Shown here piece after piece: positions 1-9,238 of a DNA stretch of 64,000 bases. A model generated the notes under the pieces. It was not told the DNA's origin and made no database searches. It saw nothing but the letters and a program-made list of their open reading frames with translations. The stretch lies in the NCBI GenBank assembly GCA_965140355.1, contig OZ223194.1, positions 248,001 through 312,000 on the forward strand, given 5' to 3'. The first letter of the stretch is position 1. Each line of letters opens with the position of its first letter. A program made the position numbers and the translations under genes. The stretch comes from Acetobacterium sp965140355. Lineage in GTDB: Bacteria; Bacillota; Clostridia; Eubacteriales; Eubacteriaceae.

Positions 1-434
1 CCTACCTGGACAATAATGCGGTTGATCTTGCCATTAAAACTAATCAGATTTACTGTCCCACCTTGAGATACCGTTCCGTGTTGATATAAATTCAACGCCG
101 TCGCTCCCGTATAAGACCCGGTAAAAGTCAAGTTTTCGACTGGAACATATGCTTTATAATTAACGCCCGCTTTGGTCCATGAAACTTGCATCCGCCCCTC
201 CAGAAAACGCACCTGGCGCCGATGACCATCCATAATGGCTTCATTTTGATATTGCAGCAACGCATATAGAATTTTTTCGCATTCTGCCTGATACGCTGCT
301 TCACTAATCCTTTCATTGTTGCTAAATCCCGTCGAAACCATCGCAACCGTAAGCAGTGATAAAATTGCCAGTGAAATCAGCAACTCCATTAAGGTATAAC
401 CCTTATTATCTTCAACAATGATTTCGTTGATCAT
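1..434 (-). CDS. prepilin-like protein, 3' end outside window
   Basis: This is an open frame read leftwards from an ATG at 434 that runs off the window edge, about 144 codons. Near the N-terminus it has a class III (prepilin) signal, KGYTLMELLISLAIL: a Gly-Tyr cleavage site, Glu at +5 and a hydrophobic helix. Such proteins are cut by a prepilin peptidase and assembled into type IV pili or competence pseudopili. It starts 49 bp after the prepilin gene at 484-858, so the two probably form one operon. The order resembles comGC-comGD. No strong ribosome site precedes the ATG (only an A-rich stretch), so the exact start is uncertain. The family call is firm; whether it belongs to a pilus or the competence system is unknown. 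Confidence 0.75.
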   Translation of the reverse strand, partial: MINEIIVEDNKGYTLMELLISLAILSLLTVAMVSTGFSNNERISEAAYQAECEKILYALLQYQNEAIMDGHRRQVRFLEGRMQVSWTKAGVNYKAYVPVENLTFTGSYTGATALNLYQHGTVSQGGTVNLISFNGKINRIIVQV

Positions 435-483
435 TATCTGATCTAAAGATCGCTTTTTTTGTATTCGATTACAGAAAAGCGTT

Positions 484-858
484 TTATTCTTCGTCATCAT
501 CCGTTAAACTAACCGTTTTAGTTGCGGCATCATAACTAAAACGTTTTCCTTTACTAACGGGCAACAATTCCGAATTTTTGATATAACCGACGTGGTTCAA
601 TTCCGTGATTAGCTCATTATAAGAATCCACTGTCGCTGGCAGATCCCCAATTTCAGCTTGATAAAGTTCGATTGCACTTTCTACAATCCGAATATTGGTT
701 AAATCTGTTTGTTCCTGAGAATTTTCGAGAACTCCCGTAAAACGCGGAATCGCTAAAGCTGCCAGGGCTCCCAAAATCGCAATTACCACAATCACTTCCA
801 TTAATGTAAAGCCTTTCGCATTGCCTGTTTTATCAAAACATTTGCTTTTAGTTACCAC
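484..858 (-). CDS. type IV prepilin / ComGC-like major pseudopilin
   Basis: A 124-aa protein with the prepilin signature GFTLMEVIVVIAILGALAALAIPRF-type helix beginning near residue 17, a Gly-Phe cleavage site and the conserved Glu. The start is GTG at 858, preceded by AGGTGGGAGG a few bases upstream. The C-terminal part is short and acidic, ending in TDDDEE. The size and helix sequence fit ComGC-like pseudopilins or clostridial PilA proteins; the mature protein would be a membrane-held pilin subunit. It lies just upstream of a second prepilin gene on the same strand. Confidence 0.8.
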   Translation of the reverse strand: MVTKSKCFDKTGNAKGFTLMEVIVVIAILGALAALAIPRFTGVLENSQEQTDLTNIRIVESAIELYQAEIGDLPATVDSYNELITELNHVGYIKNSELLPVSKGKRFSYDAATKTVSLTDDDEE

Positions 859-1047
859 TTTCAGCCTCCCACCTCTTTTAATTTGATATTACCACGCTTT
901 GAAAATAAAAAAAAGAGTAAAAATTAAAATATTGCGCTCAAATCATCGGCCCCATAAGTTGCCGTACTAACACTGATTAATCGGTTATTTACAGGCCGAA
1001 CCCCAGACAGGCTCAAGCGATGCTCGCGCTGCTGCAAATACCCTGTT

Positions 1048-2442
1048 TTATAATCCCCAGGCCTTTTTTAAAATCCCAATGCCATCAAAAATTTCTTGCT
1101 CGGTCAAGGAAGCATATCCCAGTAATACCATACTTTTATATCTTTCGGGAACTCCCTTGATAAAATATGGAGAGATCGGATAAACGCGAATTCCCTGTGC
1201 CAACGCCCGCCGATACATAACCTCCTCGGTTAAACCATTATCCAATTGAACCAACAAATGATGGCCGGCATTTTCACCGGTAATTTTAACCCCCTCGCCC
1301 AATTGCTTTAGTGCATTCATTAACACGATTCTTTTCTCTTTGTAAACTTTTCTCATTTTATTGACATGTTTTTCAAACATGCCTTCCAAAATAAACGCGG
1401 CGATCATTTTTTGTTCCAGACTGGAAACCGGTGAACTAATTTCGTCGGCAATTGCCAAATAGGTTTTTAATAAAACCTCCGGTAAAACCATATAGCTGAT
1501 CCGAATCGATGGCGCAATCGACTTTGAAAAGGTGCCAATATAAATCACCTTGCCATTTTTATCAATACTTTGCAGTGATGGTAACGGTTTTTCATTGTAA
1601 CGGAATTCGCTGTCATAATCATCTTCTATAATATAAATTGCTTCTTCCTGATTGGCATAATTAAGCAATTTAATTCGCCGATCAATCGGCATGCTGATCC
1701 CTAATGGAAATTGATGAGATGGCGTCACATAAACCGCCCCATCCAAATAATTTTTTAATGGTTCAATTTGAATTCCTTTTTCATCGATATCCACCGAAAT
1801 CACCGGGTTTCCCATTTTTTTAAAAATATGAAAAGCTTTCAAATAAACCGGATTTTCCAAAATAATCGTTTTATTTCGGCTCCAGATCAGATCCAATATT
1901 TGGAGCAGATGATCAGTCCCGGAACCAATTATAATCTGATTCTCGTGGCAACACACTCCCCGAGAACGGTAAAGCAATTCCACCAAGGCTTTTCGTAACC
2001 CCAAGTCCCCCTGAATATCCGGTTTATTCAATAGACTCGCATCATATTCGTTAAACGTCGACTTAAATATCTTCCGAAACGATTCATAGGGAAAAATTCG
2101 CTGATCAATCGCATTGGGCGAAAAATCAATGTTAATTAGTTCCGAATGGGTCGGGAGGTTTTTGTTAGTGGCAGCGATTTTTTTTTCTGCTAAAAAATAG
2201 CTGTCGATTTCACAAATATAAAAACCTTTTTTCGCAATTGCTTCAATATAACCTTCCGCAACTAACTGACTGTAAGCGGTATCGACGGTATTAACACTCA
2301 CCGCCAGATGGTTTGCGAGACTCCGTTTCGATGGTAATTTTTCGCCATATTTTATGTTTCCCGCCGTTATTTCCTGCTTGATAAATTCGTATATTTCTGC
2401 ATAAAGAAAGGTGCCATTATTTTTAAACGGTATTGTAATCAT
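1048..2442 (-). CDS. MocR/PdxR-family transcriptional regulator
   Basis: About 464 aa, with an N-terminal GntR winged helix (roughly residues 5-75, including the GEKLPSKRSLANHLAVSVNTV recognition region) fused to a fold-type I aminotransferase domain. The PLP-lysine motif is visible as TFSKSIAP, and an upstream EDDYDSEFRY motif matches the family. MocR regulators sense PLP, and many control vitamin B6 genes. Here the gene is divergent from a pyridoxal kinase gene across a gap of about 120 bp, which supports a PdxR-like role; that is inference. Two adjacent ATGs occur at 2445 and 2442. GGAGAG lies so close that the second ATG is better spaced. Confidence 0.9.
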   Translation of the reverse strand: MITIPFKNNGTFLYAEIYEFIKQEITAGNIKYGEKLPSKRSLANHLAVSVNTVDTAYSQLVAEGYIEAIAKKGFYICEIDSYFLAEKKIAATNKNLPTHSELINIDFSPNAIDQRIFPYESFRKIFKSTFNEYDASLLNKPDIQGDLGLRKALVELLYRSRGVCCHENQIIIGSGTDHLLQILDLIWSRNKTIILENPVYLKAFHIFKKMGNPVISVDIDEKGIQIEPLKNYLDGAVYVTPSHQFPLGISMPIDRRIKLLNYANQEEAIYIIEDDYDSEFRYNEKPLPSLQSIDKNGKVIYIGTFSKSIAPSIRISYMVLPEVLLKTYLAIADEISSPVSSLEQKMIAAFILEGMFEKHVNKMRKVYKEKRIVLMNALKQLGEGVKITGENAGHHLLVQLDNGLTEEVMYRRALAQGIRVYPISPYFIKGVPERYKSMVLLGYASLTEQEIFDGIGILKKAWGL

Positions 2443-2508
2443 CATCTCTCCAATCTGATCTCATCATATCTTCACAAACTGATCCTTTTTATGGGTTCAA
2501 TTGTATCA

Positions 2509-2514
2509 TATAAT
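2509..2514 (+). promoter_or_regulatory. candidate -10 box for the pyridoxal kinase gene
   Basis: A perfect TATAAT lies 50 bp before the kinase start in the gap shared with the divergent MocR gene. No good -35 is visible at 17 bp, which would fit a promoter that needs an activator. Functional use is inferred. Confidence 0.4.
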
Positions 2515-2563
2515 AGCCTCATTCAAAAAATAAATAACTTTATCAAACAGCAAGGAGATCACT

Positions 2564-3421
2564 ATGTTAACGAAACAAAAACGCATTGCCGCGATCCACG
2601 ATATTTCCTGTGTCGGTCGATGCTCATTAACCGTCGCCTTACCAATTCTATCAGCTGCCGGATTCGATACCAGTGTCTTGCCCACAGCCATTTTGTCAAC
2701 TCATACCGGTGGCTTTGAAAACTTTACCTATCGCGATTTAACCGCCGATATCCGTCCCATTTCCGATCACTGGCAATCCCTCAATTTGCATTTTGATGCT
2801 TTATACAGCGGATTTTTAGGCTCATTTGAACAGATCGACCTCGTCGCCACCCTTTTTGACACCTTTCGATTAAAAAATACCTTAACTTTAGTCGATCCGG
2901 TGATGGCGGATAACGGTGAACTTTATTCCGTCTATACACCCGAAATGGCCAAAGGTATGACGAAACTCTGTGCCAAAGCGGATATCATTGTACCAAATCT
3001 TACCGAAGCCGCTTTTCTGCTCGACGAACCTTATATCGGTGACCATTATGATCAAAATTATGTAGAAGCACTGTTGGTTAAATTGTCGCAGCTGGGATCA
3101 AAAAAAATAGTCGTTACCGGCATTTCCTTTGATCCCTCAGAATTAGGAGCTGCCACTTACGACGCTGTTACCAATACCTTTGATTATGCCTTTAATGAAC
3201 GCATCACTGATTATTTTCATGGCACTGGCGATATTTTTGGCAGTACCCTGCTTGCCGCTTTACTCAATGATTTTAATCTAAAAGAATCCACGCAAATTGC
3301 AGTGGATTACACGAGAGAATGTATTCTAAAAACGGTTGAGCTCAATCAGGAAAAACGTTATGGCGTCTGTTTTGAACGAGCCTTGCCATATCTGATTAAA
3401 CGACTCAACTTATTATCATAA
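2564..3421 (+). CDS. pyridoxal/pyridoxine kinase (PdxK/PdxY-type)
   Basis: A 285-aa ribokinase-like enzyme. It phosphorylates pyridoxal, pyridoxine or pyridoxamine with ATP in B6 salvage in the cytoplasm. Visible marks are the N-terminal HDISCVGRCSLTVALPILSA segment, LVDPVMADNG in the middle, and the anion-hole/catalytic Asp motif HGTGDIFGS near residue 220. AAGGAG is well placed before the ATG at 2564. The divergent MocR regulator suggests control by PLP supply. The length is normal for PdxY/PdxK. PdxK versus PdxY cannot be settled from sequence alone. Confidence 0.9.
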   Translation: MLTKQKRIAAIHDISCVGRCSLTVALPILSAAGFDTSVLPTAILSTHTGGFENFTYRDLTADIRPISDHWQSLNLHFDALYSGFLGSFEQIDLVATLFDTFRLKNTLTLVDPVMADNGELYSVYTPEMAKGMTKLCAKADIIVPNLTEAAFLLDEPYIGDHYDQNYVEALLVKLSQLGSKKIVVTGISFDPSELGAATYDAVTNTFDYAFNERITDYFHGTGDIFGSTLLAALLNDFNLKESTQIAVDYTRECILKTVELNQEKRYGVCFERALPYLIKRLNLLS

Positions 3422-3464
3422 CAATAACAGCTTTGACTGCTTAAACACGCTTTAAATCGATGTT

Positions 3465-3512
3465 CTATTTTTATGAGCGTTTATCGACGCTCTTAAAATA
3501 GGACTCTTTTTT
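3465..3512. terminator. intrinsic terminator between pdxK-like gene and recX
   Basis: The hairpin has TGAGCG...CGCTC at its core and flanking CTATTTT/AAAATAG arms, followed by a T-rich run at 3505-3512. It lies between convergent genes and may work in both directions. Confidence 0.65.
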
Positions 3513-3534
3513 ATGATTACTTATTAGTTGGCAG

Positions 3535-4224
3535 TTATTCGTCCGGATTTCTCAGCTCCGCTAATTTTTCATCAATCATTTCCTCAGGATATCTCCGCCC
3601 CCTTAAATTTTTCTGGACTCGAAACAGTAATTCTTTCCCGACAATCCCTTTATTTCCCAAAGTTCTCACATACTTATGATAGTCGCGATTAAGTTTTTCC
3701 CGAAGTTTTTTTTCGTTTGCCGCAAGTTGCTCCGCTGATAATTCCAACGGTTCTTCTTCCTCTGTTATCTCGGTGCGAATAAGATCCCGAACCATTTCAC
3801 TTGGATAACCCATTCGGGTAAGTTTGGCATATAATTTTTGACGTTTCTGAAGCGTCGTTTTTCCGGCAAGGCTTTTTAAGCTTTTTTGGGTAACCAGCAA
3901 TCCACAGCGGTATTCTTCTGCTTGCGGAAATAAATCTTCCAGCGTCAGCAATAGCTCTTCGCTGATACCCCGCCTTTTTAAATCCTGAATCATCCGTTTT
4001 GATCCATAATAAGTTAAATTACGATTATTCTCCACGTAGTTTTTAAGATAAACTTTATCATCAATATACCGATATTCTTTAAGCCTTTTTAATACCTCAA
4101 CGATTATTTCATGATCAATCTCTTTTTTCTTGAGGTATCCATTCATCTCACTGACGGTTCTCGCTTTAAATGACAAGTATTTTACCGCCAAATCGATGGC
4201 TTTTTCGCTTGTTATTACCGCCAT
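3535..4224 (-). CDS. recX: RecX family regulatory protein
   Basis: A 229-aa alpha-helical protein with the three-helix RecX repeats, e.g. YLSFKARTVSEMNGYLKKK, LKEYRYIDDKVYLKNYVENN and YGSKRMIQDLKRRGIS. RecX binds RecA filaments and limits RecA activity. AGGAGG lies 6 bases before the ATG at 4224. The charged C-terminal part holds a further helical repeat. The length is typical for Firmicutes. recA itself is not in the window. Confidence 0.88.
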   Translation of the reverse strand: MAVITSEKAIDLAVKYLSFKARTVSEMNGYLKKKEIDHEIIVEVLKRLKEYRYIDDKVYLKNYVENNRNLTYYGSKRMIQDLKRRGISEELLLTLEDLFPQAEEYRCGLLVTQKSLKSLAGKTTLQKRQKLYAKLTRMGYPSEMVRDLIRTEITEEEEPLELSAEQLAANEKKLREKLNRDYHKYVRTLGNKGIVGKELLFRVQKNLRGRRYPEEMIDEKLAELRNPDE

Positions 4225-4330
4225 TACATTCCTCCTGAACCTAACTAAAAAATCATCACAAAAGTATCTTTTAGTTATTCAAAGACAGTTTATTTTAAAC
4301 CAACGTTAAACTGCTAAAATAGCTATTTCT

Positions 4331-4906
4331 TTACTTTGTTTTAACGGCTGAATGGGCATTTAAGATCGCCAACATCGCTGCAAAGTCCTTTGTCTCCGCT
4401 AAGGGAACCATTGCCTCAACATATTCAAAATAATGGTTATTACTATCAGCATTGATGTTTTGGTACGCTTTTATAAGACGCTGAGCTTCATCCATTGATG
4501 TTAGTGTTCCAACATTCTCACCATCCATCATAATCGATGCACCCTCTACATAAAGCTCAATGCCCTTACTATTTAAAACTTGAATGCACATATCTGAATC
4601 CATCGTCTCTTCCACTCTTGCCGGAATGAGTTGAAAACCATCACCCAAATGAATATTATCGCGATTATAACAGATCGCCAAATTTTTTTCAATGCGGTCA
4701 ACTGCCGATTTAAATACTCCGGTATTTTGCACAAATCCCAAACTTTCACCGTGATAAAAGACTTCGTAACCTTGGGTTTGAGCCCCAACTACTCCCACCG
4801 AAGCCAAAATAAATAACAGCATAATTGTCATAATGGTACTTCTTTGTTTTTTTCGTTTTCGTCTTATTCTGCGTTTTTCGCGTTCAAGTCTGATGTCTTC
4901 GTTCAT
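4331..4906 (-). CDS. small bitopic membrane protein, unknown function
   Basis: 191 aa. A very basic N-terminus (EREKRRIRRKRKKQR) is followed by one membrane segment (about residues 25-42) and an extracytoplasmic domain starting AQTQGYEVFYHGESLGFVQN. That stretch resembles the leader region that precedes G5 or M23 peptidase domains in clostridial cell-wall proteins, but no peptidase follows. A second short copy of the motif (DGENVGTLTSMDEAQRLIKAYQ) lies near residue 125. It is a paralogue of the next gene (5112-5828), which has the same basic/TM/AQT-Y layout. AGAGGT precedes the ATG. Function unknown. Confidence 0.65.
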   Translation of the reverse strand: MNEDIRLEREKRRIRRKRKKQRSTIMTIMLLFILASVGVVGAQTQGYEVFYHGESLGFVQNTGVFKSAVDRIEKNLAICYNRDNIHLGDGFQLIPARVEETMDSDMCIQVLNSKGIELYVEGASIMMDGENVGTLTSMDEAQRLIKAYQNINADSNNHYFEYVEAMVPLAETKDFAAMLAILNAHSAVKTK

Positions 4907-4985
4907 ATTTACCTCTTGTTATTATTTGTTACGTTTTCGTTACATTATGATAACATAAATACATATTGCACGCAATATCTTTTAC

Positions 4986-5015
4986 AAAAAAAAGACACCT
5001 TCATCAAGTGTCTTT
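4986..5015 (-). terminator. intrinsic terminator of the 5112-5828 gene
   Basis: On the minus strand AAAGACAC and GTGTCTTT form an 8-bp stem followed by a run of eight T, placed after the stop at 5112. It separates the two paralogous membrane-protein genes. Confidence 0.8.
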
Positions 5016-5111
5016 AATTTTATGTCGCTGCCAATCAGATATTAGAATTATTACTCAATTAGAAATATCTACTACTATCCATTCAGCCGCAATCGATTAT
5101 TATTGAATTGT

Positions 5112-5828
5112 TTATTCACTATCTGCGTCTTCTTTGGTGGGGGCTTCTGCCACTGGCATTTTAAGCGTTTGTTCTTCATCTCCCAACGGATTGTCATCGG
5201 GTGTATCCGATGCCAAAATCACCGCCGTTGGATTTTCTTCATGACTGGCTATATTCTTTTGCGGTTCTTCCGTCTCTGAAGCAATTGCTACCGTCGTTTC
5301 ATTTGGCATAACTTCAGTCCCCGGTGTTTCGTCAACCGTTTCCTTGCTCAGTTGCTGGATGCGATCGCTTCTGGCGACAGAAACTTTTTCCTGCGATCTT
5401 ATTTCGACAATTTCTTTGGCTACTTCTTCCGTCGTAAGAAATTCGGTGGTACGGGCCGGACGAATTTCATAATCCATTCCCCGCCGATTTCGACGACCAC
5501 TTTTTCCACTATCGGTATCGCCAACCGCTAATTTTACTACTTTTAAGTTATCGACACAACCAATACTGGTTCCCTTATAAATAATCTCATATGCTCGTGT
5601 CTGGGCATCCACGACGCCCGCACCGGTCAATACAAAAAAAGTACAAGCTACTACCGCAACACCACGCATTTTAAAAAGTTTTCTTTTGTCATCACACACT
5701 TTGTCTATATACTCAACATGTTCACGCTCAATGAATTCATCGTCTTCAAGCTTTCGAGTTGTCCAATTGAACCAATACTTTTTTAAACGCATTTTTATCT
5801 TCTTAAAAAACATCTGAGTTTCATCCAT
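5112..5828 (-). CDS. bitopic membrane protein with acidic tail, paralogue of the 4331-4906 gene
   Basis: 238 aa. The cytoplasmic basic N-terminus is about 55 residues long. One membrane segment (GVAVVACTFFVLTGAGVV) follows, then AQTRAYEIIYKGTSIGCVDNLKVVKLAV, which parallels the neighbour's sequence. The rest is a low-complexity, Glu/Thr/Pro-rich region without a recognisable domain. GGAGGAGAGG precedes the ATG. The pair may be remnants or partners of a wall-associated complex; no function can be assigned. Confidence 0.6.
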   Translation of the reverse strand: MDETQMFFKKIKMRLKKYWFNWTTRKLEDDEFIEREHVEYIDKVCDDKRKLFKMRGVAVVACTFFVLTGAGVVDAQTRAYEIIYKGTSIGCVDNLKVVKLAVGDTDSGKSGRRNRRGMDYEIRPARTTEFLTTEEVAKEIVEIRSQEKVSVARSDRIQQLSKETVDETPGTEVMPNETTVAIASETEEPQKNIASHEENPTAVILASDTPDDNPLGDEEQTLKMPVAEAPTKEDADSE

Positions 5829-6213
5829 GCCTCTCCTCCAGGATACATTTTATTTACAAATATATTACCATACAGACTTATATTTTACAAGTTATTTATA
5901 TCTATAAATCGCTATTTAATGGGATCAACCTAATTCTTAGCATATTCCACTGCAGCTTCAACAACAGATTCATTATCTACCTGATTTTGCCCGAATTCAC
6001 CCCGATCAGCATTTTATGTTTCTCATTCAATTAGTAATTCTCTAAGTACAGCTAATGCTTCGTTCAGTCGCTGAGCCGTGATCTTCTGAGCTTAATTCTA
6101 ACGATCTTCACGCACTCCCCCAAACAATAAAAACCGTCTTCTTGTTTTTGAAAATTAACAATCAATTATTTTCAAAAAATAAAAAAACAGCAGCTTTACT
6201 GTTGTCTTTAAAG
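5829..6213. other. non-coding stretch downstream of the tRNA operon
   Basis: No convincing gene. On the minus strand a short open run ending ITAQRLNEALAVLRELLIE-stop (6035-6090) looks like the decayed tail of a protein gene, but it is too short and lacks a start, so I leave it uncalled. Confidence 0.35.
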
Positions 6214-6289
<76 letters not shown>

Positions 6290-6383
6290 ATATTAAATTT
6301 ATTTTTTTTATTGTCTTCAAACGTTTCTGCAACCAGTTTGTCTGCCTGACTAAGCGATTCACACCAAATCGAAGATTTGGGTT

Positions 6384-6413
6384 CTCTGCTTATACCGACT
6401 GAGCTATCTGGGC
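6384..6413 (-). pseudogene. truncated tRNA-Phe copy
   Basis: The first half of tRNA-Phe (acceptor 5' strand and D arm) is repeated almost exactly here, including the downstream TATTAAATTT flank. The anticodon and T arm are replaced by unrelated sequence. A nearby diverged repeat (TTTCTGCAACC at about 6326 and 6431) indicates that a tandem duplication of the tRNA-Phe unit decayed. Confidence 0.7.
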
Positions 6414-6483
6414 ATATTAAATTTTTTAAAACATTTCTGCAACCTGCTAATTTATCTGATTAAATAATTTAACAAAAAAAATA

Positions 6484-6560
6484 TGGTGGGCCTTCAGGGG
6501 CTCGAACCCCGGACCTACCGGTTATGAGCCGGTTGCTCTAACCAACTGAGCTAAAGGCCC
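6484..6560 (-). tRNA. tRNA with CAT anticodon (Met elongator, or Ile-CAU)
   Basis: 77 nt with encoded CCA, acceptor GGGCCTT/AAGGCCC, anticodon loop CTCATAA. It is not an initiator, because the first acceptor pair is a normal G-C. Elongator Met is more likely, but lysidine-modified Ile-CAU tRNAs have the same anticodon in DNA and cannot be excluded by eye. Confidence 0.88.
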
Positions 6561-6579
6561 CCAAGCTAATTTAAAAAAA

Positions 6580-6656
6580 TGGTCGAGGTGAGAGGATTCG
6601 AACCTCCGGCCCCATGGTCCCAAACCATGTGCGCTACCAAACTGCGCTACACCTCG
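6580..6656 (-). tRNA. tRNA-Pro (TGG)
   Basis: 77 nt with encoded CCA, acceptor CGAGGTG/CACCTCG, anticodon loop TTTGGGA, T loop TTCGAAT. It is first in the tRNA operon and lies 15 bases from the -10 box. Confidence 0.95.
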
Positions 6657-6671
6657 ATGCAATACTTTAAT

Positions 6672-6700
6672 ATTATAAGTGTTTTTATTATTGAAGTCAA
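6672..6700 (-). promoter_or_regulatory. near-consensus promoter of the tRNA operon
   Basis: On the minus strand TTGACT and TATAAT are separated by exactly 17 bp. The spacing and 11/12 consensus match make this a strong housekeeping promoter directly upstream of tRNA-Pro. Confidence 0.85.
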
Positions 6701-6789
6701 GGACTATTTTAATTTTTTTTCTAGCTCAACAGCTCTTATCTTTGACGACTTGCTAATTATAGCACGTTTTAATAACCTAACGCAAGTCT

Positions 6790-6836
6790 TTTTTTCACAT
6801 AAAAGAATCATTTTTTGATTCTTTTATGTGAAAAAA
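6790..6836. repeat. long perfect inverted repeat downstream of the P-type ATPase gene
   Basis: Arms CACATAAAAGAATCA/TGATTCTTTTATGTG are perfect over 15 bp and extend through T6/A6 to about 21 bp around a 5-base loop. It lies between the ATPase stop (6848) and the tRNA promoter. U residues are inside the stem rather than after it, so it is not a textbook terminator, though it may still end or protect transcripts. Confidence 0.6.
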
Positions 6837-6847
6837 TAAAGCTTCAA

Positions 6848-9238
6848 TTATTTTTCCAGAACCGTCGATTTAGCCGTGTTTTTTCGCTTTGTTCGACGCT
6901 TCCAAAAATTTTCGACCTTATTGATTGACCAATCAAAAATCTTAATCATCGGATAAATATCTAAAATAGTAATAGCCATTACAATATCCATCGTTGGCAT
7001 AAATTCCCGAACCGAAAGAAGAAAAAACAAGTCGCCTAAAAACAACACACTCCCTAAAAATGCCATAACCATCGCGAAAAATAACGCCCATCGTTTATTA
7101 TCAAGCGGTTGACATACCCGGAATAAAATAAACAAACCTACCAAACCGGTGGAAATCACTGCCAGTGTTGAAATTTGTTCGTGATTAAGCTGTAGATACG
7201 ATCCAATAATCATAATCATCACTACATTAAAGACCACCGTAAGTGCTCCGGGCAACGATTTTTTTAAAACTTTCTCCAAAAAATTCCCGGTTATTCTATT
7301 TTTATTTGGTTCCAGAGCCAGAAATACCGAAGGTATCCCAATCGTCAAGGCACTGATCAAGGTTAATTGAATCGGAACAAACGGATACGCTTCATTCGCA
7401 ATAATGACGATAATTGCCAGCATCAACGAAAACATCGTTTTGACCAAAAATAACGACGACGCCCGTGTAATATTATTAACTACCCGCCGGCCTTCCATCA
7501 AAACCCGAGTAAAGTTGGAAAAATTGGAATCAAGTAGTACCAGTTGTGAAACCTGTCGTACTGCATCACTGCCTTCAGCCATTGCAACACTACAATCAGC
7601 CTCTCTTAATGCCAATACATCGTTGACGCCATCCCCAGTCATGGCAACTGTATGGCCCTCATTTTTAAGTGCTTCAATCAAAAGTCGTTTTTGCTCCGGT
7701 GTCACCCGACCAAAAACAGAATAAGCAGTGGCCGCATTGCGAACATCGTCATCATTCGTCAAGGTTGCAGCATCAATATAGTTATCCCAATCCAGCAGGC
7801 CAGCCCGATGAGCTACCTGTGATACCGTGATTGGATTATCACCGGAAATAACTTTGATCTTGACCCCTTGATTTCTGAAAAACTCCAGCGTTTTCTTTGC
7901 TTCGTGGCGAATTTTATCGCCCATCGGCAGTAGTGCAATGGTTTTGATCGCGTCCGGCAAGCTGCCATCAGCCCCAAACGAGTCCGCTGCGTGGCCAAGC
8001 ATTAAAACCCGATTCCCTTCGCTGGCATAATACTCAACCTTTTCTTTAACTTCCGAATAAGCTTCACCCAAAATAAACTCCGGTGCTCCAATGACAAAAG
8101 TGCCCTGTTCCGCAAAAAAAGCGCCACTCCACTTGCGCTCCGACGAAAAAGGAATAACCCGATCACATTGCCATTTGGGAGCTTCGCCTTTACAACTTTC
8201 ACATAACGCCCGATAAGTAGCATTGTCATCTTTAAGATTAGCAATCAACGCCCGGATCGCCTGAACCGGATTTTTATCATTACTGATCGTTTCCATCGAC
8301 AATACTTCCATATTACCTTCGGTGATCGTCCCCGTTTTATCCAAACAAAGGACATCTACCCGAGCTAAGGTTTCGATACAGTAAAGTTCCTGAACCAGAG
8401 TATTATGATGACCCAGACGAACCACGCCCACCGCCAAAGCGACACTGGTTAACAATACCAGACCTTCGGGAATCATTCCGATCAGAGCGGCTACCGTTCC
8501 CACCACACTGGCCTGAACTGATAACTGTTGGACCACTAATTGTTTATATAATAAGATTATTCCAATCGGTATAATCACAATGCTGATGCCTTTCATAATA
8601 AAGTTCAGCGCTTTCATAATTTCCGAATTAGGTTTTTTGGATACCTTGACCGCTTCAACTAATTTCGATGCATAATTTTCCAAACCGATCCGATTAACCT
8701 GAACAGTTGCCTGCCCAGAGACAACAAAACTGCCTGACAAAAGTTCGTCGCCGACATATTTCATAATCGATTCAGATTCGCCAGTCAGCAGCGACTCATT
8801 AACTTCTAATTCACCCGACACCACTTGGGCATCCGAAGGCACCTGTTTACCAGCCTTTAATATCAAAATATCATCAATCACTATTTTTTCAAAAGCAATC
8901 TCCTGAGGACTTCCATCTCGCAAAACAGTGACATGCGGCTGCGAAATAAGCGACAACTTATCAATTGTTTTTTTGGCCTTTATTTCCTGAATGATGCCAA
9001 TAAAGGTATTAATGATAACAATATTAATAAATAGAAGATTTTGAAATGATTGTACAAAAATAACCATCAACGCCAATATTATATTAAGAATATTAAACAA
9101 GGTTAATGTATTATCTTTAATGATTCTACCAATGGTTTTTGTCTTAGACTCCGGTTGAACATTAACCTTACCAGCGGTTACCCTTTCTTCAACCTGGGCT
9201 TGGGAAAGACCAATTTCAGGGTTGATGTTGTTTTCCAT
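6848..9238 (-). CDS. cation-translocating P-type ATPase (CtpE-like)
   Basis: A 796-aa integral membrane pump. The phosphorylation motif LCLDKTGTITEG, the actuator TGES (LLTGESES) and the hinge TGDGVNDVLALREADCSVAM are intact. The M4-like segment IPEGLVLLTSVALAVGVVRL and the overall length resemble the CtpE group, whose mycobacterial member is linked to calcium uptake. It carries no N-terminal heavy-metal CxxC domain. GGAGG precedes the ATG at 9238. It is transcribed alone. The transported ion is not determinable from sequence. Confidence 0.88.
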   Translation of the reverse strand: MENNINPEIGLSQAQVEERVTAGKVNVQPESKTKTIGRIIKDNTLTLFNILNIILALMVIFVQSFQNLLFINIVIINTFIGIIQEIKAKKTIDKLSLISQPHVTVLRDGSPQEIAFEKIVIDDILILKAGKQVPSDAQVVSGELEVNESLLTGESESIMKYVGDELLSGSFVVSGQATVQVNRIGLENYASKLVEAVKVSKKPNSEIMKALNFIMKGISIVIIPIGIILLYKQLVVQQLSVQASVVGTVAALIGMIPEGLVLLTSVALAVGVVRLGHHNTLVQELYCIETLARVDVLCLDKTGTITEGNMEVLSMETISNDKNPVQAIRALIANLKDDNATYRALCESCKGEAPKWQCDRVIPFSSERKWSGAFFAEQGTFVIGAPEFILGEAYSEVKEKVEYYASEGNRVLMLGHAADSFGADGSLPDAIKTIALLPMGDKIRHEAKKTLEFFRNQGVKIKVISGDNPITVSQVAHRAGLLDWDNYIDAATLTNDDDVRNAATAYSVFGRVTPEQKRLLIEALKNEGHTVAMTGDGVNDVLALREADCSVAMAEGSDAVRQVSQLVLLDSNFSNFTRVLMEGRRVVNNITRASSLFLVKTMFSLMLAIIVIIANEAYPFVPIQLTLISALTIGIPSVFLALEPNKNRITGNFLEKVLKKSLPGALTVVFNVVMIMIIGSYLQLNHEQISTLAVISTGLVGLFILFRVCQPLDNKRWALFFAMVMAFLGSVLFLGDLFFLLSVREFMPTMDIVMAITILDIYPMIKIFDWSINKVENFWKRRTKRKNTAKSTVLEK

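Noticed and set aside
6035..6090. Short minus-strand run resembling the end of a protein gene
   Set aside because: Fewer than 20 codons, no start and no neighbouring homologous sequence.
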